NCBI GenBank assembly: GCA_026261815.1
Contig: JAMPIT010000484.1
Span: 9,274,501 to 9,338,500, forward strand
Direction: 5' to 3'
Origin: Monarcha castaneiventris obscurior
Taxonomy: Eukaryota > Chordata > Aves > Passeriformes > Monarchidae
DNA length: 64,000 nt
Below are positions 13,101 through 22,989 of this stretch, piece by piece (the first letter of the stretch is position 1; each line of letters opens with the position of its first letter). A program made the position numbers and the translations under genes. The notes under the pieces are model-generated. The model worked only from the letters and a program-made list of their open reading frames with translations, searched no databases and had not been told where the DNA came from.

Positions 13101-13630
13101 ACATGTTGGCCGCCCGCTCCTGCGCCGCCTTTGAGCAGGGCTCGTCCCCCTCGCTGGGGGAGCTCATCTTCCGCCCGCCGTCCCCCATCGACCTGCGCCG
13201 CAGCATCGACAAGGCGCTCTGCCGCCACCACCTCCTGCACGACGGCCTCTTCGGCCGGCCCCGCCGCGGCTCTGGCCCCTCACTGCACGGCTCCCCAGTC
13301 CCTGACAAGACCCCCAGCTTGGGGCGCATGGTGCGGTGCAGCTCACTCACGGAGCTGCCCGGCCCCCGCCAGCCCCCCGGCACCATCACTGTCACCGTCA
13401 CCGCCTCAGCCAGCTCGCTGGAGAGCAGCTCACTGAAGATCAGCTGGAACCCCTGGCGCCATGGGCTGTCCTCGCCCGACAGCCTGCCCCTGGACGAGGC
13501 GCCCAGCCGGGCCCCGCTCCTGGTGCCCGCTGGAGTCCCCGGCCGGGAGCGCGAGGGTCCCTGCGCCTTCCAAGCCCTTGGCAAGGCGGTGGACTCCCGC
13601 AGCCTCTCCAGCGACACTATTGAGCTCTGA
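10150..13630 (+). CDS. PRRT3: PRRT3, proline-rich transmembrane protein 3
   Basis: PRRT3 is a poorly characterised membrane protein. Coding exons are 10150-11245, 11332-11472 and 11892-13630; phases match and the sum is 991 codons plus stop, close to the human protein (about 980). The start at 10150 lies 19 bp into an exon with acceptor ccccacag and opens a signal peptide (MAAAQLVTWGMLLATG). A long Pro/Ser/Thr-rich ectodomain of about 480 residues follows. About seven hydrophobic segments then span residues 485-730, for example GVAAVFLLLALGCLAGLAG and VVGAHGLLLAACVLR. The cytoplasmic tail has an EYPNNCYDW motif and ends SRSLSSDTIEL. The gene converges on CRELD1, as in mammals. Identification rests on tail and membrane-region features plus synteny. 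Confidence 0.9.
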
Positions 13631-13754
13631 GTCCACGACAGGCAGAGACTGGGGGCGCAGGAGGACAATGAGCCCAATGTGAGGGTGCGGGGGTCTGATC
13701 CTGTGCCCCTGTAGGGGCGGGCAGGGGCCGGTTCTATTTGTGCCAAACGAGAGA

Positions 13755-13760
13755 AATAAA
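13755..13760 (+). terminator. PRRT3 polyadenylation signal AATAAA
   Basis: A canonical signal lies 125 bp after the PRRT3 stop, inside gagaaataaagag. The opposing CRELD1 signal is only 110 bp away. Confidence 0.85.
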
Positions 13761-13870
13761 GAGTTTATGCTGGGAGGAGACGGTCCTGTTGGCATGTGAA
13801 AGCAGTGGGCGGCAGCACCCCCAATCCCCGCCAATTCCCACCCTGGGCAGCCGAGCTGGGTGTGCAGAGC

Positions 13871-13876
13871 TTTATT
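13871..13876 (-). terminator. CRELD1 polyadenylation signal (TTTATT on the + strand)
   Basis: This is AATAAA read on the minus strand, about 675 bp after the CRELD1 stop. No other canonical minus-strand signal was noticed between them. Confidence 0.8.
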
Positions 13877-14550
13877 TCCTGAGATATGGACACACGGACA
13901 GATGGGCACACCCCAATGAACAAACCACGGACAAATGCAATGGCCACACTCATGCATCCAGCAGGGCCCCCTCACCAGCACAGCACCCTGCCAGTGGCGA
14001 GGAGCCCCTGGCCCCCCAGCCTGGGAGGGGAGATGGGCTCTGCCCAGGGAGGTGAGGAAAAGGGGTGGGATGGGGGGGCAGCTCTCCCAGCCCCATAGCT
14101 CAGGGCACAGGGGGACCCAGCCCCCCACTCCCCCACAGGGAATGGCCTCATGGGAAGGGAGTCCTACAGGGTCAGGAGCCCCAGGCTGGGGGCAGATAGC
14201 AGGATCAGCCCCTCACCTGCCCCACCACCCCCTCACCTGTCACGATGCCAAGCCTCTCCTCCAGAGCACGAGGAGCTGGGGGCAGCATGCTGTGCCCCCC
14301 ATATGATGCTGCACTGCCTGGCATCACTTCTCCAGCCAGAGGGGGCTGTGTGGGAGCCCCCAGGATCAGGTACTCCTGGTTCATTCTGCAGGGACAGGGA
14401 AAACGAGACCCTACGCTAAGGGGGTCTGGGGGACGCATGCAAGGCACAGCATCGTGTGCAGGATGCGGCCTTGGCAGCCAGCCCTGCTTGGGGGAGGCCC
14501 TGCACCCCAAGCTGAGCCTGCCCCTCCGCTTATGCCCAGCAGCTCCAGAG
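13877..14550 (-). other. CRELD1 3' untranslated region
   Basis: The stretch has no coding pattern and lies between the CRELD1 stop codon and its polyadenylation signal. Confidence 0.6.
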
Positions 14551-17047
14551 CTATCTGCCCTTCATGAAGCCATCGAGGACACGGTCACTGCGGTCAGAGA
14601 GCCAGTAGCCAGCCATAGCAGCCACGGCACCGATGAAGATAGCGGTGAAGACCATGTCACCCTTGGCAGCCAGCGTGGCGAGGGCACAGATCATCACACC
14701 AAAGAACATCTGCTGCAGCACCACCACCTCATCATCAGTCACGTCATCAAAGAAGCCCTTTTCTGGGGCATCTGCATGGACAACACTCGTGGGAGGGCAC
14801 AGCTGAGCAGCAAGAGCCCCCCACTGTGTCTCATACCCCCTGCCCAATGCCCATGTCCCCCTACATTGCATTATGCCATACCAGGGGGCTTGTCCTCAAC
14901 GCACTGCCCATCTCGGCGGATGTGGCCTCGGGCACAGACACAGCGGTAGCTGCCCTCTGTGTTCTCACACACTTCCTGCACCCCTGTGCACACTGGCTCC
15001 TCGGCACTGGCACACTCATCCACATCTAGAGGGGAGGCAGAGCTCAGCCAGGGCTTGGGCAGTGAGGAGGGGGCAGTATGGCCGCCCAGCCCACGGGAGG
15101 CACTCACCCAGGCACTTGGCTCCGTCCCGCCAGTAGCCCTTGTTGCATTTCTTGCAGCGAGCCGGTCCGGCACCCATGCAGCCGATGCAAGCCGTGGAGC
15201 AGTCTGCCTCAGGGAAAGGAGCCAGGGTTGCTGCCAGAGCTCCTTCCCAGCCCAGCCAGGGTTGGCCCAAGCAGGGCAGAGCCACCTGCGCAAAAACCCC
15301 CCACCTCCCTCTGACCTCGGCACTCGTAGGAGCCCTCTGTGTTGACGCAGTACTGGTTGGCTCGGCAATGCGCCATCTCTGTGCCACACTCATCTATGTC
15401 TGCAGGAAAGATGGGGACGGCCCCGCTGAACATCGGCTCCGGGGACGCAGCCCCCACAGCCCCGAGCTCACCCCGGCCTTCACTCACCAATGCAGCGGTG
15501 CTCATGCAGCACCCAGCCCCTCTTGCAACGAAGGCAGCTGGAGTCCTCGGGCCCCGTGCAGCGCCCGCATGCCTGGTAGCACTCTGCAGGCAGGGAGGGC
15601 AGGTGTGGACACAGGCAAGGGTACCTGTACCCAGGCACTGAGCACTGAGAACCCTCACCTACCAGCACACATGAGGTGGCTCTTATTCCGCGAGGCCTCG
15701 TAGTAGCCGTCACCGCACTCAGCACAGAAGGGGCCGCCGTAGCCCGGGCTGCAGACGCAGAGGCCGGTGCCGTGGCGTGTGCCATCACCATCGCATCGCC
15801 CGTTGCCACTGCAGGGCTGCCGGGGCCCACCAGCACAGGCTGCACGGGGAGAGACCAGCCAGCTGGCAGCTGGGGCGGGGGACAGCAGCCAGGGAGGCCC
15901 CTCTAGCCCCGCCAGCACCCCGCTCATCCCACAGTTACTCACACCGGCAGTCCGGGCCATAGGTGCCGGGCGGGCAGCAAAGCATCAGCCTGTCCACACA
16001 CAGCCATTGGAAAAAGTTGGGGTGCTGCTGCCGCCTAGGGAGGGGGAGATACAGCACTCAGTCCCCTGCCATCCCCTGTGCCCCCATGTCCCTGTTCCCA
16101 GACTCACTCATGGAACCACCACTGCTCCACGTGCTCCTCACTCCGCTCCAGCAGTTGGTGGCAGGCAAAGTCTGAGGGGGCACAGACACCCTCCAGCACC
16201 TCCAGCAGACGGGTCTCACTGCAGAGACATGAGCCAGTGTTGGACGTCTTCTAGGGCAGCTGGGCTCCCCCAGCCCCTCGCTGGGGTCACTTACCTGTGC
16301 TGGTACTTGGACAGCTTCTCCTCCTCCCAGGCTGTGTTACCCCCACCAAAGCCCTCATGCTCCGTCCGCTCCAGGCCCTGGGTGCATGGATGAGTGGCAG
16401 TGCAGGCATGGGACCCCCACCAACAGCACCTCTACCCGTAGGGTCCCACCAGACACGTCACTTCCAGGGACCTGCCACCCTCTCCCCTCCCCAGAGCCCG
16501 GTCATTGTGCCCCTGGGAATGTTGTAGGAGTGCCTCCACTTCACCACTGTCCCCCCCAAGCCAGCCCTCTACCGGGCCCTGTCACCACCCTTACCCACCC
16601 GGCCTGTGATGCTTCTGGGCCCCCCACGCACATCACCCCACCCAGGACCCCCTTCGTCCCTGCTCGCTGTCACCTCCAGGCCGCTGTCACCTCCCTCATG
16701 TCTGCCACCCGTGGGTCCCCCCGGTCACTGTCCCCTCGCCCCCAGCTCCCCGCCCAGCAGCGGCTGTGTCACCCCACACCCCTCGGTGCCATGCCCCGCC
16801 GTGTGCTCCCTCGCCGCGGCCCCCATCATTCCTGTGCCCCCCCCTCCCCGTCCCGCACCCTGCTGAAGCTGTCGGCGAGGCCGCGGCAGGCTCGGCACGG
16901 CTCGGCCCCGTCGCGGTGGAGGTCGGGGTCGGCGTGAACCGCCAGCAGGACCCCCCCGAGAAGGGCGGCCCCCAGGAGCGCCCCCCCCAGCCCGGGCCCC
17001 CCGCGCCGGGGCGATCGCGGCGGCAGCGGCAGCGGCAGCGGCCCCAT
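14551..17047 (-). CDS. CRELD1: CRELD1, cysteine-rich with EGF-like domains 1
   Basis: CRELD1 is an ER and membrane protein with EGF modules; human variants are linked to atrioventricular septal defects. Ten minus-strand coding exons: 16859-17047, 16295-16377, 16108-16218, 15943-16034, 15663-15839, 15488-15583, 15316-15399, 15108-15203, 14882-15025 and 14551-14771. Phases agree throughout, giving 430 residues (human 420). Order: hydrophobic N terminus (GGALLGAALLGGVLLAV), CXXC in CRACRG, a domain containing GGGNTAWEEEKLSKY, a laminin-type EGF region, and calcium-binding EGF modules marked DIDECG and DVDECA. The end is two membrane helices (FFGVMICALATLAAKGD and MVFTAIFIGAVAAM) and RVLDGFMKGR, nearly identical to human. 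The start ATG at 17047 lies in a CpG-rich region. Confidence 0.97.
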
Positions 17048-17225
17048 CGTCCGCCCGCCCCGCCCCGCCCGCACCACGTGCGCCACGCCCCCTGACTCAG
17101 CGCCCGCCGCCCCCGCCAATGGCCGCGCGCCGCCGCCGCCGGCCCCCTTCTCCCAGCCAATCCGAGCCTCCGGCTGGGCCCGCCCACCCGCGCCTTAAAG
17201 GAGCCGCGGTCAAGGGCCTCCGGCG
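17048..17225 (-). promoter_or_regulatory. CRELD1 CpG promoter with E-box and AP-1-like sites
   Basis: The region just upstream of the CRELD1 start is GC-rich. It contains a palindromic CACGTG E-box at 17075-17080 and a TGACTCA core at 17093-17099, both within 55 bp of the start codon. Function is inferred from motif identity and position only. Confidence 0.5.
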
Positions 17226-17740
17226 GAGGTAGCGCTGATGGCCTGCGGCCGGTGACCCTGTACGAAGCGGGGCCGGCTGCCGGCAGCGCACCGGCCCAGT
17301 GCCCGCCTGGCCTGGCCTGGGCGGGGCCCTCAGACATTCCTCCCAACCCCCAGCCAAACCAGGCCGGTTCACCTTCCCCCTCATCCAATCAAACTGGTCC
17401 AGTTCCCTCTCACCCAAATTTGCCCAGTTCCCCCTCATCTCACCCTAAACTGGTCTAATTTCTTTTCACACTTTCCCCCAAACTATCCCAGCTGCCAGTC
17501 ATCCCCCAGTGAGCTAGTCCAGTTCCCCGTCACCACCCCAAATAGGTCCAGTTCCCCATTCACCCTCCAACCAAACCAACCCCCTTCCCCTTCATGCCCC
17601 CTTCCTGTCCCCATCCCCCTATACCTCCCCAACACCCCTCTCCATGCCATCCGAGTCCACCCCATTACCCCTTCCCAACCCATCCCAGTCCCTGATGGAC
17701 TTAGAGCTGGACTCACACTCAGCAAAAGCAATGTCACTCC
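17226..17740. other. C-rich intergenic spacer between CRELD1 and IL17RC
   Basis: I see no gene. From 17380 to 17580 the + strand shows degenerate repeats of a ccagttccc(c)ctca-like word with variable spacing. The IL17RC 3' end enters at the right edge. Confidence 0.6.
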
Positions 17741-17746
17741 TTTATT
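17741..17746 (-). terminator. IL17RC polyadenylation signal overlapping its stop codon
   Basis: The minus strand reads GAA TAA A, so the stop codon TAA (17742-17744) lies inside AATAAA (17741-17746). I noticed no other canonical signal before CRELD1. Confidence 0.65.
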
Positions 17747-20700
17747 CCCCCACTGCCCTCTGCAGAGCCTCAGCCACCGCCACCACGTATGGCTCCGGCC
17801 ACCAGCCCCGCCGCCGAGCTGGGCCTGCCAGTGCCTGCAAGAACTCCTCCATCTCGCTGGGCAGCGTGAAGGCAGGGGCTGCCCGCAGCACTGGGGGCAC
17901 CGCTGGCACCAAGGCCTCCAGCCGAGCCACCACATAGTGCCCCTTGGCCACCGCCAGCACTGGCATGGCACAGGACAGAGCCGCCGCAAACACCTCGCAG
18001 GGTGCCACGGTGGGGACATCATCAGGGCCAGGATTGTGCCGGGGCCCAATGCTGCTTTCAGCAGCCCCGGACTCTGGCACAACCCTGGCCCCGGTGTCCC
18101 ACTGGTTTGCAGCAGCCACGGCCGCCGGAGAGAGGAGGAGGATGATGGTGTCACTGTCACGCAGTGCCCGGTGATGCTGGGCGTGCAGCCAGGGCAGTGG
18201 CCCCAAAGCCGCTACCCCGCTGCCGCCCCCCGGTGCTGCCACCACTGTGAGCCCCAGTGAGTGCAGAGCTGCCATCAAGGCACACGCTGCCCGCTCTGCC
18301 ACCGGCTCTGCTGCGTGCACCAGCAGTGCCCGCCGGCCTTGCAGCGGACCTGAGGGGGGATCATCAGTGTCTGCATCCCCCTAGGCACCCTGCACCCATC
18401 CTATGGTGGGAGGCACGCTGGGAAGCACCCACGATGGGGGAGACCATCCCCTGCCTCTGCCGCCCAAGCTCTGCAGCACCCCCTGTACCCAAGCTAAAGA
18501 ACAGCCACAATGGGAAGCAGCTGAGACCACCACTGATGTGGGATCCATCCCCTTGTCAGTCCCCCAATCCCCTTGCTGAACCCTTTACCCACTCTAAGGG
18601 ACAGACATAGTGTGAGACAGGTTGCAATCTGTCCCCTCCCACCCCCCATAGGGTTCTCACCCTCTTCTGTTTCCCTACACCCCTACCTGCCCTATTGGGC
18701 AGGCAAACACGAACTAGTCCCGGTGGGGGACAACCCCACTCTGTCCTCTGACCCCTCTGGGAGCGGCATAGACTGCCCACTCCCACTGAGGCCCCAGGTT
18801 CAGCCCACACTCACCCTTGGAGCCATAGCCAGCCCTCAGGGATTTCAGCCATCCTGCAGAGAGGAGAGGCACTGAGGTCTCAGGAGGGGTCCCAGGCCAG
18901 GCACAGCCTCCAGAAGTACACCCCTCACCTTTCATGTCCTCCTTCTTCATCAAGAGCAGCAGTAGGAGACAGGTGGCCCCCAGTAGCACCCCCATCCACA
19001 CCAGTGCCCAGTGGGTACGCAGGTCTGCAGGGCAGGATTTGCATCCACCAAGGGCCCCTGGCACCCAGCAAGGGTCTCCAGTGGCTCCACAGGAGGATCC
19101 CCTCCCTCAGCCCTCCATTGTCCCTCCTCTCTCCCACTGTGGCTATCAACACTCACACTTATGCAGGGGACAGGCCCAGAGCACAACCCCAGTGCTGTTT
19201 GCAGCGTGCCATAGCTGTGGGGGACACAGGGACATGTCAGACACTGCCCAGTCCCTACCCACTGCCCGCTGGCTGCTCACACTGACCTGCTGGCATTGCC
19301 CCACCGCCACGTCCTGCTGCAAATCCTTCTCCAGCAGCCCAGGGTGCCCTGCTCCCTGCAACAACACAGCAGGTCAGACAGCGGTGCCACCACTGCTGGA
19401 CACAGGGGTCCCTGTGCCAGCAGTGCCACTGATGCCAGGACAACGGGGTCCCTTTCCCTTTACCGTGCTGGTGAAGCTGGCAAGGGGTGTGCAGGCACCC
19501 CACTCCATGGCACACAGTGAGGCATTCCCCCCACGCTCCAGCAGCAGGAGGTCATCGGGGCGGCCTGGCAGTGCTCCTGGGAATGTGTCAGGGGGCTGGG
19601 GAGGTGGCGAGGGGAGGCCAAGGAGGGCTCCCCCCCAGCTGGACCCACAAGCTGCCCCTACCCTCCCACCCCAGCAGTACTCACGGTCCCGCAGACACTG
19701 GGTCAGCCGGACCTGCCCACCGCTCCACACCTGCCCGAGAGAGTGGATTAACAGTGCCTGGGGGTGATGTGGGGCTGCCTGTGGGACAGTTGTGGGGCAG
19801 AGTGGTGTCCTACCTGCACGCAGAGGTTGGGGTGTGGCCGCAGCCCTCCAAACTCCTGAGGTCCCTATGAGTGGAAGGGATGCTCAGTAACTGTCACCAC
19901 CATCCTTCATGAAGTTCGCAGCACCCCACAGAACCCCACTGAGCCCCACTCACCTGCCCCCCAGCAGGCTGCTGCAGGCCAGGGAGGGGTTGGCAGGGCC
20001 CGGAGGGCACCGGCTGCCAGCAGGGCACCAGCTCAGCCAGGAGGTCGCAGGGGGCTGAGATGGAGCAGGTCAGCACCTGCCCCTCGGTGTGCAGGACCAG
20101 CTGGCTCTGTGACCACAGTCGCTCCCAAGCCTCAGCATCTGCAGTGGCACCAGGAGAGGGGTGTCACCCCATGTGGTGTCCCCTTAGGTCCCCCTGTGTC
20201 CCAGCTCCCTAAAGCCCAGCCTCAGAGTGAAGGTACCATGAGAGAAGGGGCACAGGGTGGCCCGCAGTGGGTCCTGGGTTTCCGGCCAGACCTGGAAGTG
20301 GGGAGAGAGACAAGAAAAGTATCCATGCTGGGGCCATGATCCAGCTGGCCCCCTTGGGATGTCAGAGGGAGATATATGAAGCTTGGAGCCCCTCTTTAGT
20401 GGCATCCTACCACCCCCGCTGTGCCCAGTTGGATGCCCACCTGCAGGCAGAGGCAGGGCAGCACTTCATCGGCGGGCAAGACATAGTTCATGGGACTGCT
20501 CTGCTATCAGCAACCAGACGTGGGTCACCCCGTGGCAAATTGCCACCAGCAGGGTCACCCAGTGGGATCCGCTCCAAGGGACCCTCTCCCAGCACACTGC
20601 CTATAACACATACACTGCTTCTCGGGAAGGGGGCAGCGACCAGAAAACAGACAGGGTGGGGAGTCAGGGAACGGGGTCCATACTCACCGCAGTCACTGCA

Positions 20701-22032
20701 CGCCCTGGCCCACTGGTGCCATGGCTATTATTGTGGTAGAGCCGGAGTGTGTAGCTGTGCCCCGCTGCAACCCCCTGCACCTCCACAACCACCTCCTTCT
20801 GCCCCGGGGAGACCCGCAGCCTGGGCACTGTATCAGAGGCAGTTCAGGTCACCCAGCTCCTGACACTGCCCGCCCAGCACCACGGCACAGGGCATGGCAC
20901 CCCCAGGGTCACTCTCACCCCAGGTATCCACTACCCAGCTCTCCATGGGGGATGCAAACCAAGGCGGGGTGACACCAGCACCTACCTTGGCACTGTGGGA
21001 CAGCACCCTGTGCTGTGGGCCACGAACAGTCTGTAGGGAAAGGGAATCAGTGGGCAGGGGGGCTGGGGCACTGCAGGGGATCTGCTGGGGCTCACCTGGC
21101 ACCCGCTGCTGCTGGCTCAGCCTCTGCCAGCCCCGTGAGTTCGTGTATGCTGTGACACGGAGTTTGGAGCCCAGCGGCGCCTCGAAGCACCGGAAGATCA
21201 CCCAACCCTGGGCAGGAAAACCACCACCCCACTGCGGTGAGGCACCGGCACCACCAGTACCCACCTCCCTGAGGCACGGGAACGGGACCCCCGTGCCACA
21301 GAAATGCGCTGGTGCCAGTGCCCACATCCCCAGCGCCCAGGGACTGACAGTGTTGAGACACCCATCCCCAGTGCCCCGCACCTACGTACCACGGTTCGGC
21401 TGCGCAGTGTGGTGCCCAAGGGTGCCCAGACCTCCACAGCCACGCAGCGGGATGAGGCATACGCGTGCCCAGAGAGCAGCAGCAGCCCGGTGACGTTGGG
21501 CTGGGATGAGGTGGTCCCAGTCGCTGGTGACCGCTGTCCCCCATCACCGCTATCCTCTGTCCCAGGGGTGCCTGGCAGCACGGCGCGGCGGGGCTTGGCG
21601 GCGGTGCTGGCGGCAGGTGGCCAGGCCAGGCGCACGCGTGCCTCCAGGCAGGGCACACAGGCCTTGGGCTCGGTGCAGCGCAGTGCCGGCTCCAGCCGCA
21701 AACGAGCCAGGGCCAGCCCGTGCCTGGGCCCCGGGGGCTCTGTCCCGCACAGCACATCGGTGTCTGAGGGCACAGAGAGGGCAGCATGGGGGTGGGGTCC
21801 TCATGTGCTGGGTGGGGCGGGGGCCATGGCATGGTGATGGCACTTACCCAGGAGGCGGCAGGTGAGGCCCTGGGGGAGGCAGGGGTGAGGCCGGTGTTGG
21901 TGCCAGCTGCCTGACGCCTGCGTGCTGCTGACACCAACCCACCTGAGAGCAGGCCAGGGTGTCGCGGGGGTCCCCACGGCCACCCGCCGACCCCACCACC
22001 AGCACCAGCAGAAGGAACCCCAGTGCGTGCAT
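17742..22032 (-). CDS. IL17RC: IL17RC, interleukin-17 receptor C
   Basis: IL17RC pairs with IL17RA to receive IL-17A and IL-17F. Seventeen coding exons were read: 21943-22032, 21848-21869, 21390-21763, 21096-21207, 20986-21030, 20688-20827, 20441-20500, 20237-20291, 19954-20138, 19814-19864, 19685-19730, 19464-19576, 19287-19355, 19157-19214, 18929-19024, 18815-18853 and 17742-18349. Phases agree and give 720 residues. Order: signal peptide (MHALGFLLLVLVVGSAGG), an ectodomain with FRCFEAPLGSKLRV, VLPCLCLQVW and HPNLCVQVWSG matching human blocks, a membrane helix at about 479-499 (WALVWMGVLLGATCLLLLLL), and a SEFIR domain in the last exon with LPWLHAQ and FTLPSEMEEFLQAL. The human SEFIR motif VDLW is missing here. 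Exon 2 is only 22 nt. The gene sits in tandem with IL17RE, as in mammals. Confidence 0.95.
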
Positions 22033-22480
22033 GGTGGGGCCGGGGCCTTGGGGTGCCCCGGCCCCACACCGGCTACTCCCCAACAACCCTTCTCCTGGCT
22101 CCACGGGCCCCACCGCCGCCGACGGCTCCAGCTTCCTGCTCTGATCCCGGACACCCGGGTCCTTGCGTGGCGTCAGCAACCGCCCTGGGGTGGGGCCTCC
22201 TGCTCCCGCACCGACCACGGAGGGCTCCGTGCCCCGGCACCCTTGGGAGGGCTTGGGGCCCCACAGGGACGAGTTGGCTCCATAGCACGGGTACCGTGCC
22301 AGGCTGGCCCCAGGCAGCCGCAACGGCTCTGGGACATGGTGTGGCAGCCGTGCCGGTATAGGCTGTGCCCAGCCGGGTGTGTCCTCCTGCCCCTCCGTGC
22401 TGCAGAGGAGCACTGAGCAGCCCCCAACCCTCCAAGGCATCCCCCCTGGTACACCAGAGAGACAACAGGGCAGGGTAAAA
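22033..22480. promoter_or_regulatory. Short spacer and putative IL17RC promoter
   Basis: About 450 bp separate the IL17RC start codon from the IL17RE polyadenylation signal. The stretch has no recognised coding sequence and is the only place for an IL17RC promoter unless transcription begins inside IL17RE. Confidence 0.45.
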
Positions 22481-22487
22481 TGACACC

Positions 22488-22493
22488 TTTATT
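22488..22493 (-). terminator. IL17RE polyadenylation signal (TTTATT on the + strand)
   Basis: AATAAA on the minus strand, about 500 bp beyond the IL17RE stop. Confidence 0.75.
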
Positions 22494-22989
22494 GCTTCCA
22501 CCCCAGACCAAGTCCTGCTGGCGATGTCGAGGCAAAGAGCAGGGCCAGGCTGTGCCCAGCACTTGCCCCTCTAGCCACCTGTGCCTGGGCAGGGCAGGGA
22601 GCCTTCCCATCTCTCAGCTTCTTCCTGCACCACCCCAACCCCTCGCTTGGCTGTGGCGTCCAAAGGGGCTTCTATGGGCTCTCCTCTAGAGCAGGTCCCC
22701 GTATGGGAATAAAGCTGCCCCTGCTCGGGACAGCATCTCCACTCCTGGCCACAGATGACCAGGGGGATGCTCGGTCCAGCCCCTGCAGCACACTCCATGA
22801 CTCAGGCCAGTCCTGCTTGGACCCCCGCGGCTCCTTCCCGGGGCACCCTTGGGGTACCTCCTGCCACCACAGTGGGCACACGCTCACCTGAGCCTTGCCT
22901 CTTCCTGGCAGAGCCCCTGCCCTCAGCGAGGGCTGCGCCCAGCTCTGCACCCCCTGCAGCCATGCCCAGCTCGGGCCCAGCCCGGGTAC
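22494..22989 (-). other. IL17RE 3' untranslated region
   Basis: The region lies between the IL17RE stop and its polyadenylation signal. No coding pattern is recognised. Confidence 0.55.

Noticed and set aside
10234..13746. Long minus-strand frames opposite PRRT3
   Set aside because: Shadows of the GC-rich PRRT3 coding exons; no splice sites or motifs of their own.
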